A DNA stretch of 6,975 nucleotides from Candidatus Bathyarchaeota archaeon (GTDB lineage Archaea; Thermoproteota; Bathyarchaeia; TCS64). Of this stretch, positions 6,223 to 6,975 are shown one piece after another (within the stretch, counting starts at the first letter, position 1; every line of letters starts with the position of its first letter). A model generated the notes under the pieces. The model was not told where the DNA came from, ran no database searches, and was given only the letters and a program-made list of their open reading frames with translations. The stretch lies in the NCBI GenBank assembly GCA_030670015.1, contig DAOVCM010000043.1:1-6975 (forward strand). Direction: 5' to 3'. The translations under genes and the position numbers were made by a program.

Positions 6223-6975
6223 TTGGAGATCAACAGGTATAACACCCACATAATCCCAATGCAGTTCGAGTATCACGCACCCCTCAGTCTTGACGAAGCG
6301 CTAGGACTCTTAAAGAAGCACAAGGGGAAAGTCCAGGTTCTCGCCGGAGGTACGGATCTGATACCAAGGATAAAGCAGAGACTCTCTGAGCCAAAACACT
6401 TAGTCAACCTGAAAAAAATCCCTGAAATACAGGGGATCGAGGAGACGCCTGAGGGCATCAGTATAGGAGCGCTTACAAAGCTCAGATCAATAGAGCTATC
6501 CCAAATCATCAAAGAAAAACTACCTCTACTACATGAGGCCGTAACAACCATAGGCTCAGTCCAGATCAGAAACGTGGCAACAATAGGTGGAAACTTGTGT
6601 AATGCAAGCCCGTGCGCAGACACGGCTACCGTCTTACTGGCTCTGGATGCCGAAGCCAGTATAGCAGGCCTCGAAGGAACCAGAGTCGTCCCCATTGAGA
6701 AGTTCTTTAAAGGTCCCGGTAGGACGGTTCTGACGCCGAACGAGATACTGACCGGAGTATCATCACCATATCTCCCTGAAGGCGCGGGAACATCCTTCAT
6801 CAAGATAGGGTGGACAAACTTCGACATCGCCACAGTAAACATGGCCGTAGTTCTAGTATTAGAAAAAGGCACAGTGAAGGAATGCAGGATAGTCCTAGGG
6901 GCATGTACACCATCACCTGTCAGGGTGCACAGAGCTGAGGAGTTTCTAACAGGGCGGGATTTCACTGATCAGGTA
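6223..6975 (+). CDS. FAD-binding medium subunit of molybdenum hydroxylase, 3' end missing
   Basis: An open frame of 251 codons from TTG 6223 with no stop before the window edge. Seen: FEYHAPLSLDEALGLL (15-30), the FAD pyrophosphate motif AGGTDL (41-46), VQIRNVATIGGN (113-124) and CNASPCADTATVLLALDAEA (126-145), the second FAD-binding loop; then a C-terminal CO-dehydrogenase flavoprotein-like region (GTSFIKIGWTNFDIATVNMAV). This is the FAD_binding_5 family (PF00941; CoxM/XdhB type), usually about 280-300 residues, so roughly 30-50 are missing. It accepts electrons from the 2Fe-2S subunit and passes them to an external acceptor. It has no visible signal peptide. It is co-transcribed with the large subunit (two-base gap, Shine-Dalgarno inside the preceding gene). 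The expected 2Fe-2S small subunit is not in the window and would be expected next. Codons look more A-rich than in the large subunit, but mildly. Confidence 0.92.
   Translation, partial: MEINRYNTHIIPMQFEYHAPLSLDEALGLLKKHKGKVQVLAGGTDLIPRIKQRLSEPKHLVNLKKIPEIQGIEETPEGISIGALTKLRSIELSQIIKEKLPLLHEAVTTIGSVQIRNVATIGGNLCNASPCADTATVLLALDAEASIAGLEGTRVVPIEKFFKGPGRTVLTPNEILTGVSSPYLPEGAGTSFIKIGWTNFDIATVNMAVVLVLEKGTVKECRIVLGACTPSPVRVHRAEEFLTGRDFTDQV

Noticed and set aside
6273..6965. A 230-codon minus-strand open frame
   Set aside because: It is the antisense shadow of the FAD subunit gene, whose plus-strand translation carries clear FAD-binding motifs.
1..6975. CRISPR arrays, insertion sequences, tRNA or rRNA genes
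   Set aside because: No regularly spaced repeats, transposase-like frames with terminal repeats, or tRNA/rRNA patterns were seen on either strand.

Overview
The window looks like archaeal chromosome. The strongest sign is a PDCD5-family DNA-binding protein, a family known from archaea and eukaryotes. Supporting signs are T-tract terminators without strong stem-loops, TATA-like promoter elements about 30-40 nt before starts, TTG start codons on three genes, and heavy use of AGG/AGA arginine and ATA isoleucine codons. The style of the PDCD5 and Fe-S proteins suggests the TACK/Thermoproteota side, but the lineage is an inference and no rRNA is present to test it.

Layout: (1) 1-1095, the 3' part of a DUF362-family Fe-S protein gene. 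(2) 1096-1489, about 400 nt with no convincing gene, holding T-tract terminators, an AT-rich 8-bp inverted repeat and a TATA-like stretch. (3) 1490-1879 on the minus strand, a PDCD5-like DNA-binding protein, divergent from (4) 1959-2363, a YjbQ/UPF0047 protein; the short gap between them holds a self-complementary TTATAA that could serve both. (5) 2426-3787, a class III PLP aminotransferase related to glutamate-1-semialdehyde aminomutase, whose start codon lies inside a perfect 11-bp inverted repeat. (6) 3875-6220, the molybdopterin-binding large subunit of a xanthine dehydrogenase/aldehyde oxidase-family enzyme, followed after two bases by (7) 6223 to the window end, its FAD-binding medium subunit, which runs off the edge.

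Genes 6 and 7 form an operon for a molybdenum hydroxylase; the 2Fe-2S small subunit it needs is not in the window and probably lies just downstream. The residues visible around its active site argue against a true xanthine dehydrogenase and against a form I CO dehydrogenase, so the substrate is unknown. The aminotransferase just upstream has its own terminator-like T-tract after it, so any pathway link to the hydroxylase is only contextual. No CRISPR array, transposon, tRNA or rRNA was seen. I do not see clear evidence of a wholly new system; the best leads are the start-codon palindrome, the altered Fe-S cysteine pattern in the DUF362 protein, and the unassigned Mo-hydroxylase/aminotransferase neighbourhood.
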